Part shown: positions 11,324-24,408 of the stretch, in pieces
Position numbering within the stretch: the first letter of the stretch is position 1
Layout of the letters: each line of letters opens with the position of its first letter
NCBI GenBank assembly: GCA_022496185.1
Contig: WTXG01000003.1
Coordinates: 434,001-498,000, forward strand
Direction of reading: 5' to 3'
Origin: Multifurca ochricompacta
Taxonomy: Eukaryota; Basidiomycota; Agaricomycetes; Russulales; Russulaceae
DNA: 64,000 bases
Made by a program: the position numbers and the translations under genes
Notes under the pieces: generated by a model
Told to the model about the DNA's origin: nothing
The model's input: only the letters and a program-made list of their open reading frames with translations
The model's database searches: none

Positions 11324-13224
11324 ATGTCAACTAGTAACCACAGCAGCCCCAATATCAAAGAATGGGTCCTTGATCCAGAGACAGAGTACAGATTTGAGCT
11401 CGATCCTGGAAACTCTCTGGCCATTAAGGTACCCACCTGGTCCGTTGGATAAGAATCCTAGCTCTCACACTACGATCTTCAGGTGCTGAAAGGCCACGCC
11501 GAAGTATTCGGGGCAGAGCTTGCTGATAATAAATACTATCTCTTCGGCCACGAGTGCAAGGCGGCCGTCTTCACCTGGCAAGGTTGTACGATTGAGATAG
11601 GTTTTCCTTCCTATCGTCACCACCAAAGTTTTATGGATTTTTGAGTACGTCACAGGAACACCATCTACGGAGTATGTCTCTGATGAGACGCCAATGTATG
11701 CATATGCAAATGTCCATCTCGCCCTTGAAAAGATGCGCGTACGTGCGCTAAGCTCTTACCGGGGCTCGCCCCTACCTCCTGGCCCCGACGCAGAAGTAGA
11801 CCCAGAACCTCCACGTGTACTTGTTCTGGGACCAGAAAATTCTGGGAAAACGTCCGTGTGCAAAATTCTCACCAATTACGCTGTGAGGGTTGGTCAGGGT
11901 TGGACCCCCATGTACGTGAATACAGACCCAAGTGAGGTGTGTGGTTTAGCGCTTTGTCTCAGAGGTGCTTACACTATGGAGGCAAGTAGGGAGGATGGAC
12001 AGTTCCTGGTTCTATCTCTGCAGTGCCCATAACGGCTCCCATCGGTAGTGCTTCGCCAGCGAGTCCATTAGGCTCGGCTGCGACATCAGCACCGACTATC
12101 TTATCATCCAAAGCACTTCTGCCCTTGGTCTATTGGTATGGCCACCCCGAGATCAAGCGGAATCCGCTTCTGATGGACCGCCTCATCCGCAATATGGGTG
12201 AAAATGTCATTGAGCGACAAGATCTCAACCCAGAAGGTTGGTTGCTCAACGGCTACTCATAATTGTCTCGAAACATCTGCATAGGTCGTGCCTCTGGTAT
12301 AATTGTTGACACTCCATCAAGCTTTGCCTCGTCCACGTCGAGCAATTTCACAGACCATCGACAAACATTAATTAGAGCCTGTGTGGATGCCTTCCGCAGT
12401 AAGCTGTCATCCTCACGACTCTTTTAAGATGAACGTTCATTAGGGTCTACAAGTCAACGTGATCCTTATCGTAGGCCACGAAAAGTTGAATGTTGAGATG
12501 CAGCGCACGTACGGAAGTCGGATGACAGTTGTCAAAATTCCGAAATCGGGTGGTGTATGTACATTCGGTATCACAATCGCGTCCTTCACGTTAATGTTCA
12601 TCTAGGTTGTTGAACTTGACCTGCAATATCGACAGCGCGTCCACGCCCAACAACTGCATACTTACATGTATGGCCAGGTTATCCCACCCCCACGTAGGCC
12701 ATCAGCCTCAGCCGTCGGTGACCCGGATCTCGACGGACACCTCGCTCCTAGCAGCTCTGTCATCCCATTCGGCGAGCTCTCCTTCCTCCGTATAGGCGAA
12801 AGTGAACTGAGCTACCTCTTCCCTGTTCAAGAAACGTGTGTTTACGTATCATTCGTTTAGAATCGATGGCACCGTCGTCTGCGCTTCCCATAGGCGCAGC
12901 GCGTACGGTAAATGAGATGCAACCCATTCCTCTCGACCCTGCCTCACCCGGCTCGGGTCTTCTCAATGCGATCGTCGCCCTCCTTGCACTTCCAGTTCAT
13001 CTGGAAGATACAGAGCGCTACGACGAGGAGGTACTTGACTTACAAGTCTCCGGCTTCCTCGCCATGTTCGTTTCCATTATCTCACTTTTTTTTGCCGTTC
13101 TGATTGAGATCAAGAACTAACGTCGATGTGCCTAATCGGAAGTTGACGATCCTTTCACCCAGTCCTGGGTCGTTCGCAGGGAGGATAGCTATCGTAGGGT
13201 CCTTTGAATGGTCAGAACCTTAGA
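11324..13224 (+). CDS. CLP1: CLP1, pre-mRNA 3'-end cleavage factor IA subunit
   Basis: Clp1 is a P-loop protein of the mRNA cleavage/polyadenylation machinery that bridges Pcf11 to cleavage factor I. ATG 11324 opens MSTSNHSSPNIKEWVLDPE; exon 2 reads KGHAEVFGAEL and the Clp1 N-terminal barrel; the P-loop GPENSGKTS is near 11830. It is followed by YVNTDPSE, VYWYGHPE, IIVDTPSSF (Walker B region), VNVILIVGHEKLN and the C-terminal domain ending RKLTILSPSPGSFAGRIAIVGSFEW, with the stop at 13222-13224. At least seven short introns are needed. The join near 12835-12865 is one base out of frame, either a missed splice site or an indel. The intergenic distance to CTF18 is only 184 bp. Confidence 0.9.
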
Positions 13225-13522
13225 CAGCTATTTAAACTCCATCGAATTCATTGTTAATCACCTAATGATATGAGCGATGCCAAATGGTCTGCTGGGTGGC
13301 TTTAAATTATCCGGACTCCAAGATGGGCCAGTCGGACATGAGAGAAGAAAGCACCCCCTTCAATAAGCCATAAGACTTTATAATAACGGATAGAATCCTT
13401 ATCCTTGCGCAATAATCGTTGAAGCAGCACCAAAATCTCATAACACCAAATGTCTCTGTCCTCAGCATCTATAACGGTCGGCTACACGATTACGTGGCAA
13501 AAAATAGAGAGGGGGGATTAGG
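13225..13522. other. Convergent intergenic region, CLP1 / NADH dehydrogenase
   Basis: 298 bp of AT-rich sequence without a gene, presumably shared 3' UTR space. Confidence 0.5.
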
Positions 13523-16245
13523 CTACAGCCTTGACAAGTCCCTTCCCCACACCCCGCTAGAATGATTACAATTACTTAGCCTGCATCTTTACGGTGTGTA
13601 ATAGTGATAGAACGTACCGCACAATCCAATCAATCATCAACAACGCCCTCGTCCTCATGCTTACCTGCTCACTCCAATAGATACTACGCCAGGCATACAT
13701 CGCCGCCAGGCCACCCATGAAACTCAGTTTACCAAGTTCAAACACTGCAGCATTGCCAATATATGCCAGAGAGCCAAGATGACGATAGTTGAAAGGCTCG
13801 GAGACAGCCTCATCAGTGGATGCAGAAAGGTCATTGGCGAGTAGAGTATCGCGTTTGGCGGCGAGGAGATGGAGCTTATGGCCAAGGTATTTGCCTTGTT
13901 GGGAAGCCACTTGAGCAGTCTACAAAGAGATCGACTCGTGGAATTATGAGCAATGCATGTGATCCACTTACGGCAGGAAGTGCAGTAATTTTATTGCCAA
14001 TCTCTTGCAAAAGCACAGCAAGTTCATTGAGGTTTAGCTTGTTGTCGGCATCCGAGTCATAAAGGTCAAACAAGGCCCGAACCTGGAACCACCGCGTAAG
14101 CAGCGATATAGATTGACTTGCGAGATACGAACTTTCTTCAGGTGACTAGCGGCCATGGGTATTTTCTTCTTGATCCGTTTAACTGGTTTCGCGTGGTTGA
14201 TTACACAGTAATTTCATGGATGGTGGCTTACCCATGATCTCCCACTCGTCGAAATCAATCTTACCATCTTGGTTGCGATCCGCCTCTTCAACGAGCTCTA
14301 ATAAGTGTGACACCACCGAAGTCTCGATCTATAAAGTATGTCAGCTTATGTTTTTGTTGGCAGTATCATAATCACCGTAGTACAATCTCCAATAGCATAT
14401 ACATCCCCGAGAGGGGCACCCTTAACACGGAGATGTGCGTCGACCTCAATAGCCTTTTTATGAACTTGATTCGGCAGAAGACTTGATACACGAGCGGTAA
14501 ATGGGTTCATGGCTATCCCAGTTGACCATAGTACGAAATTTGTGGGAATGGTGTGTTCGGCAATTTCTCCTGTTTGTGGATCTCTAGTGGTGTAAACAAC
14601 GTGATCGGGGTGCACTTCCCTGACACTAGGAGGGCTATTATTCAGAGCTAATTGGGTAGGGACAGAGAGGAACCAACCGTGCGGAAGTAACCAGTTCTAC
14701 ATCGTCGCGCTGAAACTTGTCCTCCGCAAATTTCGAGATCGCTTCGGAGTACTGTATTGGAGAAATTAATCAAAAAAGCCAAAACCTTGGTTTGAAGCGC
14801 ACTGTATTCAAAATATGCTCCCTGGACTGAACAACATGAATAGAGACATCTTTCCGGCACAACTTTGGGAACTACGAAACCCGTCACGGCATTGCTCACA
14901 TATAAAGGATATGGAAGATTGGAACCCACGTAGTTTATAATATCTTCCTGGCACAGATCGTAGATCTCCTTAAAGGTATATGAGCAAACGGTTACAGGTG
15001 AGCAGAGAGTGACACACCGCCGCGGTTTCAACACCAGTTGGACCACCGCCGCAAACCACAAAGCTAAGTAACCGCTTGCGCTCTTCTTCTGAGGTTGACG
15101 GGAGCGATGCAATCTCGAAGTTATCTACGGTATGAACGGCTGAGCTGGTACGTTCTGGGGAGAGAGAGCACCAACCTAAAATGCGACGGCGTATGGATTG
15201 CGCGTCTGCAACCGTTTTAAGTTGGAAACAATGTTCAAGGCCGGGAACGCCATGGGTGCTGGATACTGATCCGACAGCTATAACAAGTTTGTCATACCTG
15301 AACGGGACAAGTGAGTTAAGTGAAGTTATAGCAACGACAGCTACCGTACGGGAGATAAAGATTGTGCCTCTCTCCACTTGTGGAGACCGTCTCAATCTCA
15401 AGTAGACGATCAGTCATGACAAGATCAACGGCTCGTCCATTAATGAGTTGCCCATGCAAACGTGCTATGATCTTTCGTAGTGACTCGACGAGGGAACGAA
15501 CGGAAACTGTACCAACGGCCGCAGCTACAGCAGTTCGAGTCTTATCAGGTAAAGCAAGTCCTATAGTGATAGTAGACTTACAAGGTAAAAGCGGAGTAAA
15601 TGTAGTAAATGTATCAGGTGAAACGACAGTCACGTGGTAGTCACCGGGATGGATGGCCTGAAGCGCGCTGACGGCCTAGGGAGTTCTATGTTAGAGGAAT
15701 CTGTGTGTAAAGAAACACTGACGTACACCCCAGCCTCCGCCAACTATCACCAGTCTTGGCTTATCCTTGACAGCTACAGGGACACCATCATCTTCATCCC
15801 CTACGAGTACGCTTGCAACTGGAAGGTTTTTCGGCCCACCACATTCAGGATGCAGTGCCAGCGGTGACACAGGGACACGGTCTATGTGTCGGTTTGAGTA
15901 TGTGAAAGCATCATGGATGAACACCCCTCCAACAACGACAGAAAGGCCGAGAACGGCAGAAAAACAAGTGAAGGCTGAGTACTTGGCTGCCTTACTGCCA
16001 TAACGCAGAAACCGATTGGAATCATTTGGTGTCGACGTTGACGAGGCGGATAGGAAGCGAAGGCTATGAGGAAACTGTCGAGAATGAACGCCGACTCGCA
16101 GAGGTGGACAATGTGACCTCAGTATGGAACGAGGGGGGATGAGAGTAGGCATGGATGAGTCCCTTTCACTACGCGTCGGGAGGCGCGAGAGGCGATAGTA
16201 TTTAGCGCGCGAGAGGCTACGCATGATGTCATTCCACATTTCCAT
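13523..16245 (-). CDS. NDE1: External (type II) NADH:ubiquinone oxidoreductase with EF-hand pair
   Basis: Oxidises cytosolic NADH at the inner mitochondrial membrane without pumping protons. The N-terminus has an Arg/Ser-rich mitochondrial presequence (best start MRSLSRAKYYRL at 16224; an in-frame ATG lies at 16245) and a membrane segment (FSAVLGLSVVVGGVFI). Two dinucleotide folds follow: LVIVGGGWG (FAD) and FVVCGGGPTGVETAA (NADH). An inserted EF-hand pair is visible: DRNQDGKIDFDE near 14275 and DSDADNKLNLNE near 14050, both 12-residue loops with Ca-ligand residues. This is the calcium-binding NDE type. The C-terminus LGSLAYIGNAA...WRSIYWSEQVS ends in a last small exon reading GVWGRDLSRL, with the stop at 13525-13523. 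About ten introns keep frame. Confidence 0.93.
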
Positions 16246-16567
16246 TTATTATTTTCTTCTTCCACCTTCCACATTGCATGTTCATTCAATCTTTGAACAG
16301 GTTATTGCAATGTTCTCCAGCTCTCAGCTCTCAGCTCTCAGCCAAATAATAAAATAATAATAATAATTTGATTTGACCGCCCAATCATGTTCTTCTCACA
16401 TAGCCTCGTCCAATCGGGCGTAGTCGGGTACAGTTTCGGAGTTGAATCTGAGTCCAAATATTAAAAATCATACTCTGTTCCGAATTCTTTCGCCAACGCA
16501 TAATATATCCACACTTCTTCTCCGTCACCGTTTGTTCTTCTTGTTGTCGCCATCGCTGTCTAACACG
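16246..16567. promoter_or_regulatory. Divergent promoter, NADH dehydrogenase / ATP synthase beta, with two CCAAT boxes
   Basis: 322 bp separate the two start codons. CCAAT occurs at 16381-16385 and 16410-16414. A 7-bp tandem repeat (AGCTCTC, about 3.5 copies) spans 16319-16342, followed by an AATAAT run. CCAAT boxes are the HAP2/3/4/5 site, a known activator of respiratory genes; shared HAP control is an inference from position. Confidence 0.5.
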
Positions 16568-18511
<1,944 letters not shown>

Positions 18512-18850
18512 TTGCTTCAAAAAACCTATTCTACATTAATTGCTGCGTAGGCATTGGAAAAGAGTTTGTCTAGACGGCGTGATTCTTTTTTTTACGTGGT
18601 GATCATTGTGCCCGTCGGTTTTCTCGCCTGTTACGGGAAGTATTTTCGCCTTCGGGAGTAGACATTGCTGCAGTAATCAAAAATACTTCTTTCCTTCATT
18701 GAGGTTGAGAGTAGTAAACAATTAGGAATCCCGCTGTTCAACTTCGACTTTATGCAGACCATGCACAATAAGAAAAAAAGCGAGGCATACCTGGGTGGTC
18801 AACTCATTGAGCACCATGATCAAAATGGAAATGGACAAAATTGAAACTTC
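18512..18850. other. Intergenic region between ATP2 and tRNA-Ser
   Basis: No ORF of note. Contains the ATP2 3' UTR; an AAAA block at 18838-18841 (TTTT on the minus strand) just downstream of the tRNA can serve as the RNA polymerase III terminator. Confidence 0.5.
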
Positions 18851-18943
18851 GACGCCAGCAGGACTCGAACCTGCGCTCCCGAAGGGAAACAGATGATCCA
18901 ACGTGATTCTAATCTGTCGCCGTAACCACTTGGCTATAGCGCC
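18851..18943 (-). tRNA. tRNA-Ser (anticodon AGA) with intron
   Basis: The minus strand folds as a tRNA: acceptor stem GGCGCTA/TGGCGTC, D-arm TAGCCAAGTGGTTACGGC, anticodon stem ACAGA/TCTGT, loop TTAGAA with anticodon AGA, a long variable arm (TCCC/GGGA) as in serine tRNAs, and a T-arm GCAGG-TTCGAGT-CCTGC. About 12 extra bases between position 37 and 38 are the canonical nuclear tRNA intron position. The discriminator/CCA is not encoded, as expected in eukaryotes. Confidence 0.9.
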
Positions 18944-19082
18944 TTAAGTAGTAACAACTTGTATTGCTCCCGTAAATCGACACCGATAGACCAAACCGAG
19001 CGTTCCATCAAGAAATAGCCATCAAGAAATACCTGATACCTGACCCTATAAGCCATTGTTTCAGAATATCTACCTAAATTGA

Positions 19083-20874
19083 ATGGCTAAAGAAGTTGTC
19101 ACGGAGAGACCAGACCTTGTCGATCATTCATCGCGGTGGTCTATCGATGAAGTCTCACGGACAAGAAATCGGACCCAACACAGTTGCTGCATTCCCCATT
19201 GGCAGATCTTCGTTCTCGCGCCTCTTCTTTGGTTGTTGTGGTCAAAGATCACTCCACACCAAAGGCCAACGTTATTGTTGTCAGAAGCATCCACCACAGT
19301 GCCAGTAGATCATGTTCCCAATATTGGGTTTCCTGAGAGCGTGTTGCGGACGTGGGCACAGTATGCACCTTATATTCCCACTGCGGATTATGTTCCTCCA
19401 CCCTCCAGGTGCGCCATATCTCAGGTGACTATACCTCTATCTATGTTTGTCATTCACGTTGAATACCTTACTTCAGGTAAATGTGGTATGTAGGACTCTC
19501 TCTTGCCCAATTTGTCGCCGACGAGCGTCAGTTGCAACGGCATGGCGCACGATGGCCAACCAGCAGTGCCGGCACAAAGTACAAAGTTGCTGTAGATAAA
19601 CTACAGAATATCAAGGACTACAAAGAAGACTATCTTACCTTCCTCAGGAACTTCACGTGGAATTTCGGGGCGGATGACATGCTCCCATTTGGCGCCAAGC
19701 AGTGAGCAGCTCTATCGTTTTCTGGGAGGATTCTGATCCTTTCAAGGTCGTATGAGGCTGGCGTCGTCGCTTTTAACAGATATGCCCACATTGTGACAGA
19801 GGACAGTCCACCATTTGTCAGGGCAGCAAGCTCGCAGCGCGTGATAGATTCCGCTGCTAATTGGACTGCAGGTCTGCTTCGTACCACACTCTTGCATTCA
19901 CTCCTCTCATGAAAGTTTAATTTCAGGTTTCAACTCAGCTGGACACACGATCAAAGCAAGAGTAGATCTCGTCCTCCCTGAATCAGTAAGCACAATTCTT
20001 CCAGTTCCCCGTCAAATTTTTCTCATGGTCTACGAGGGGAATCTCACATTGGATGATAACATGTGTCCTAATTCGGGAAAGGGAAACGCGGAAAGTGGGA
20101 AATGGCTTGCGATATTTGCGCCATCTATCACGAAGCGACTCAATCTAGCTGCGCCTGGTGCTGATTTGACCGACGAAGATACCCACAACCTAATGTCACT
20201 GTGCGCCTTCCACTCCCAGGTTACGATGGCGCCAAGTCCTTTTTGCGGCTTATTCACTTGGGAAGACTTCAAAGGTTATGAATACTTTGGAGATCTCGAT
20301 AAGTTCTATGGTAATGGGTAGGTTGCTTCTAGCTTCCTTGCTGTTGGTTAATTCCAGCGACATTTATAGTTATGGAGGAAATCTTGGTCGTGTGCAAGGG
20401 GTGGGATATGTGAACGAGCTCCTCGCTCGTCTACGCAGGCAACCTATTCGGGATAACACCCAAACAAACCGCACGCTGGATAGTTCACCAGAAACCTTCC
20501 CTCTGGATCGCGCGCTATATGCTGACTTCTCTCATGATAACGCAATGGTTGCCATTTTTGCGGCGTTAGGCCTGTTCCGACAACATCGCCTACCAGGCCG
20601 GAAACTCGACCCAGTTAACCCAAGCCCACGAAGAACGTGGTACTTGTCAAGCATGGTACCATTTAGCGGTAGGATGGTCGTCGAGAAGCTTGAATGCACG
20701 GGCTCCGACCTGTTGGCGACGGGACCGTTTGTGAGGATTCTGATTAATGACGCCGTGCAGCCCTTAGAGTTTTGCGGTGGTATTTCAGGATTGTGTCAGT
20801 TGAACGCATTCGTGGAGAGCCAGTGGTACGCTAGACAGGATGGGGACGGTGACTTTGAGAAATGTTTTGAGTAG
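19083..20874 (+). CDS. Histidine acid phosphatase (phytase-like) with N-terminal membrane anchor
   Basis: Branch-2 histidine phosphatase hydrolysing phosphomonoesters, possibly phytate. The catalytic motif is LQRHGARWPTS (19532 on) and the proton donor region is YADFSHDN near 20525. Other family blocks: NFTWNFGADDMLPFG, ANWTAGFNSAG, LTLDDNMCPN, FKGYEYFGDLDKFYGNG and VQGVGYVNELLARL. Cys residues match secreted phytases. Instead of a cleaved signal peptide, the N-terminus has about 40 polar residues before a hydrophobic stretch (WQIFVLAPLLWLLW), suggesting a type II anchored enzyme. A 9-nt exon (19477-19485) is required to read ISQ-VNV-LQRHGAR. Further introns fit near 19700-19747, 19872-19926, 19988-20038 and 20318-20370. 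Stop at 20872-20874. Confidence 0.88.
19477..19485 (+). other. 9-nt microexon of the histidine acid phosphatase gene
   Basis: GTAAATGTG lies between acceptor ...CTTCAG and donor GTATGT. Including it gives QVNVLQRHGAR, matching the QVN-[IV]-LQRHGAR pattern of phytases; flanking introns are 19425-19476 and 19486-19531, all phase 0. Confidence 0.7.
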
Positions 20875-21000
20875 GCTGCATGTCATGCATGTCAGCGCTT
20901 AGCTTAGCTTATCACACACACCAACCACTTAACTTTACTTACCCTTGTTGCCCTTGCGACTGGTATTCAGAGCCCTTCTATTCCTCACGTAGTGGTCTCG

Positions 21001-22954
21001 ATGCCTCTCTTAGAGGGTATCCAAGAGTATCTCGAGTCGGCTGAGGACTATATTTATGTGTCCGCCTCCTCAGTCAAGGCAGAAATGCCCAACATTCAGG
21101 AGGCGTTGAATAGGCTGTGGGCAGATGTCTCGAGATTCGGCCCTCCCATCCCAGAGATACGCTTGCCGATGCTGGGGGACTTCGAGGTGCCTCCACCTCC
21201 TCCACCACCTCCTCCACCACTGCCTAGGTCCCTCCTCGACGACGTGACAGATTGGGCTGCCGAGAATCCGTGGAAGGCAACCGGCTTAGGCGTCAGCGTG
21301 GCGGGGGTTGGGTTGCTGGTTGGCTACAATGCCTATCTGGCCAGGACACAGTTCAGACTACACAAAAGGTATCACACGGCAGGCCACGAGCGAAGGCAGG
21401 TTGTAGGTATGCAACCCATTCATTAACTGTAATCTCGGTCGGATATTGATCTCATGGCCTAATCTGCAGTCGTTCTTGGGGGCGATCATCCAGTGGCACT
21501 TCCCCTAATCCTCGCCCTTGAAAAGAAAGGGTTCATAATTATCACCAGTGTCACCACCCCTGAGGCCGTGGACGAGCTCGAACGCGCAGGCAAGGGCTAT
21601 GTCAAGGCACTCGTCCTTGATCCTTTCGAGGTGCGCCTTGTTACTCAGGTGCTCGTTCGTTACCTGACATCGTGATAGCCTGCCACGATTCCCATTTTCC
21701 TTCGTTCGCTGGCCTCTACTCTATCTCACAGGTTCCCAATCAACATCCATGGTGATCCGCACGCATCTCCTGCAACTCATCCCTTTGTCCACTCTGTCGT
21801 GTCTCTTCTTGGACTCTCTCAGTATTCCACCCTCACTCCGCTGGAACACGTTCAGCTGCAGAGCGAATATCTCAAGTACTTTAATGCTACGCACATCACG
21901 CCTCTTCAAATCATTCAGGCTCTTCTGCCCCTCATGCGCAACTCCCCTTCACGTACACGTGATACCATCAAGAACGGAAAGGGAAGGAAAAGCATCGTTG
22001 TATGCGTTCCAGCGGTCGACGCACGTGTCGGGCTGCCTTTCTTGGGACCGAGTTCGATGAGCGCGGCTGCAACCCTGCGCGCGGTTGACGTTCTTCGCCG
22101 TGAAGTGCGCATCGCCGCCGCAACTGGCGGTGCTGAAGGGATGAATGATATTAGCGTTGTCAGTCTTGAAGTTGGCACCCTTGATATCCCACCGTTCGCT
22201 GGTCGTCGCCTGCTGGATTACGATCCCAAAGAGTACACGAAGTCGTGGACACCCTCAGAAAAGCTGGCTTATGGACCGGCATGGGAGCTTACGCTGGAGG
22301 GACCGGGCTATAATTTCCAGCGCAAGGCCCAGAAGGTGGATGCTTTCGTTAGTGATGTCGTCCAAATCGTCAGCTATGGTCGAGTGCGATCAGTCTCATT
22401 CTGTGGTCTGCGGCTCAATGTTTGGTCGGCTTTTGATCGCATGCGTGGTGGCCGTTATGCAGTTGGATCCGGAGGTAAGTTTCCCCGTTTCCTCGTTTCA
22501 ACTCGACCTTTGCTGATACCTATCCATTTTATCTCTCTTTTTTCACAGCCGTAACAAGTTTCATTGTGTCACATCTTCCTGGCGCTCTGCTGGATGCATC
22601 ATAAGCATCCCATATTTCCTCCTTTCCGTTCACAGGACGCTATCTCAAACTTCCACACAGGCTGCTGCGCTAGAAAGCCCACGGGCTTCCGCACCGCCTA
22701 TTGTACCTTCTCCCGGAGCTCCTGCAGGTGTGGGAAAAGAAGTCGATGCAGTGATTCACCACAGACCTCAGAACATGAACGCGATGGGTCTGAAAATGGT
22801 TCAGAGGCTGACGTTGAGAGTAACGATGGAGCTGGCGTGGGAGAGAGTTGGATCAGCCTCAAGCTTCATCCGACGACATCTCCAGAGCCAGAGGCAACCG
22901 CTGCCTAAATCCACGTTTCCCCTAAATAAATATTGGTGTCGTAAAAGTCAATAA
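21001..22954 (+). CDS. DUF1776 family membrane protein (Ysc83-like)
   Basis: Fungal-specific family of unknown function with a short-chain-dehydrogenase-like core. ATG 21001 (MPLLEGIQEYLES). Features: a ten-proline run (21190-21222), one transmembrane segment (GVSVAGVGLLVGYNAYLA), then VVLGGDHPVALPLILALEKKGF (nucleotide-fold-like strand and helix), a segment with INIHGDPHASPA, IVVCVPAVDARVGLPFLGPSSMS, and a C-terminal tail to a stop at 22954. Introns fit near 21405-21469 and 21632-21731. The second intron join is out of phase by one, and the part after 22475 is not fully threaded. Likely mitochondrial by analogy with yeast Ysc83; that is inference. Confidence 0.72.
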
Positions 22955-23221
22955 TTGGTCCTCCTCTACTTTCATTGTGTGTACAATTGTAACGTTGACC
23001 CAGTGTGTTCCTTTCTGCCATTTTCCATCAATTTGATTGTGGTGTTATCCTTGACCCTTGATGAAAGGGTTTCTCTCCCACAGAGATCCGGAATGACTGA
23101 CCATATAAAGGGCTTAGAGAGATGGGTCTAAAGCTCCCCCCCTACTGCCCTACTGTGACCAGAGATTTATACGCTACGCTAGCACCTCGCACGCACATAT
23201 CATTAGAGAACAATAACAATA
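22955..23221. other. Intergenic region / promoter of cyclic phosphodiesterase
   Basis: 267 bp. A TATA-like CATATAAAGG at 23101-23110 lies about 110 bp upstream of the start codon at 23222, a reasonable core-promoter position. Confidence 0.45.
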
Positions 23222-23952
23222 ATGGGTACGTGTCGCGTCGAAAAAAACGTTCTGCACACCCCACTCATTTTGTCCCTACTATACCGGAAGCAGGAATCTC
23301 ACTTTGGCTCGTGCCCTCCGAAACCGAAACCACACTTCTCCAACGATTCATGGACCGCCACCCCGAGCCCGGCGCGCGACACTCCTTCCCACGCTTCCAC
23401 CCGCACGTCACGCTCGCGACCATTCAACCGCCATCGGAGTACTTCCCCCCAGGGACAACTCGCGCTGTCCACGTCCACGTCCACGATTCGGCTCTGCTCA
23501 CTCTTCGCGAGGCGGTACCGCTCGGCCAAACCGTCGTACCTGTACGCTTCGCGCGCGTCGTCTCGGGAGAACACTATTTTCGTTCCATTTATGTCGCATT
23601 AGCGCCGTCGCCCGAGCTCGTCGGACTACGTGCCGCGCTTGGCGCTGCGGGCACCCCCCATCCTCCTGCTTTCCCGCATCTCTCCTTATATTATATTGCA
23701 GATGAAGAGGCGCACACGCGCACACGTTTTTTGCAAGAGCTTGAGCGTGAGAACGTCGTCAGGCCTTCCGCGGACGGTCAGGGCGTCATATTGGATTGTG
23801 ATGGGAGTATTGAGAGTATTGTTGCCCCAGCGAATGCGGTCCGTTTTCTGGAAGGTTTCATGGGCACGGAGATCTGGATCGTGGATTGTGAAGGACCAGT
23901 TGAAGGATGGAAAGTTCTCGACAAGATCTTGCTAGCAAAATCGGATCACTGA
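23222..23952 (+). CDS. CPD1: 2H-type cyclic phosphodiesterase (CPDase)
   Basis: Hydrolyses ADP-ribose 1'',2''-cyclic phosphate made after tRNA splicing (family knowledge). The two catalytic HxT/S motifs are clear: HPHVTLAT near 23400 and FPHLSLYY near 23675, spaced as in the 2H superfamily. The start is ATG 23222 with a four-base first coding exon (ATGG), intron 23226-23293, then GA-ATC-TCA giving MGISLWLVPS, the normal N-terminus. The predicted product is about 220 residues, normal for the family. The rest is a single open exon. Confidence 0.88.
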
Positions 23953-24408
23953 ATGCAATCTTGGTTCTCTGTCGTCGTTTCGTCGTTGTTACTACAAAGA
24001 TGATACGAGGGGCAGTGATGTAATGGTTTTTTAATAGATGATACACACTACACCCTATGAACGGAATCTTTTGTTAGCCGCGCCATGGCCGCCGTCATCA
24101 ACCATCAAGCGATCCGTTAGAAATATTGTATATAATATACTCAGTACACTAAAACAACCACGTCGCGCGGTGACACGTAAGAAAGAGGGGAACGAACGAA
24201 ACGATAGGTGAAAATAGCCACACAGAAGGGAAAGGAGGGTCCACGACGCAACCATGATAATTTACAGTGAGATAGTGTGCTACATTAGTTGCTTGAGAAC
24301 AGATTAGAAAAATATCGAAAAGCGAAGACAAAGCTGATGGAAATTAGTATGAACAAAAGAAATGATCAAATGGCAACACCAACACCAATGCCCGCAATGC
24401 GTGGGAGT
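23953..24408. other. Convergent intergenic region, CPDase / arrestin-like
   Basis: 456 bp, AT-rich, no supported gene; likely two 3' UTRs. Confidence 0.5.

Noticed and set aside
23299..23725. Overlapping antisense and alternate-frame ORFs over the cyclic phosphodiesterase
   Set aside because: GC-rich third positions open other frames; only the HxT/S frame has family motifs.
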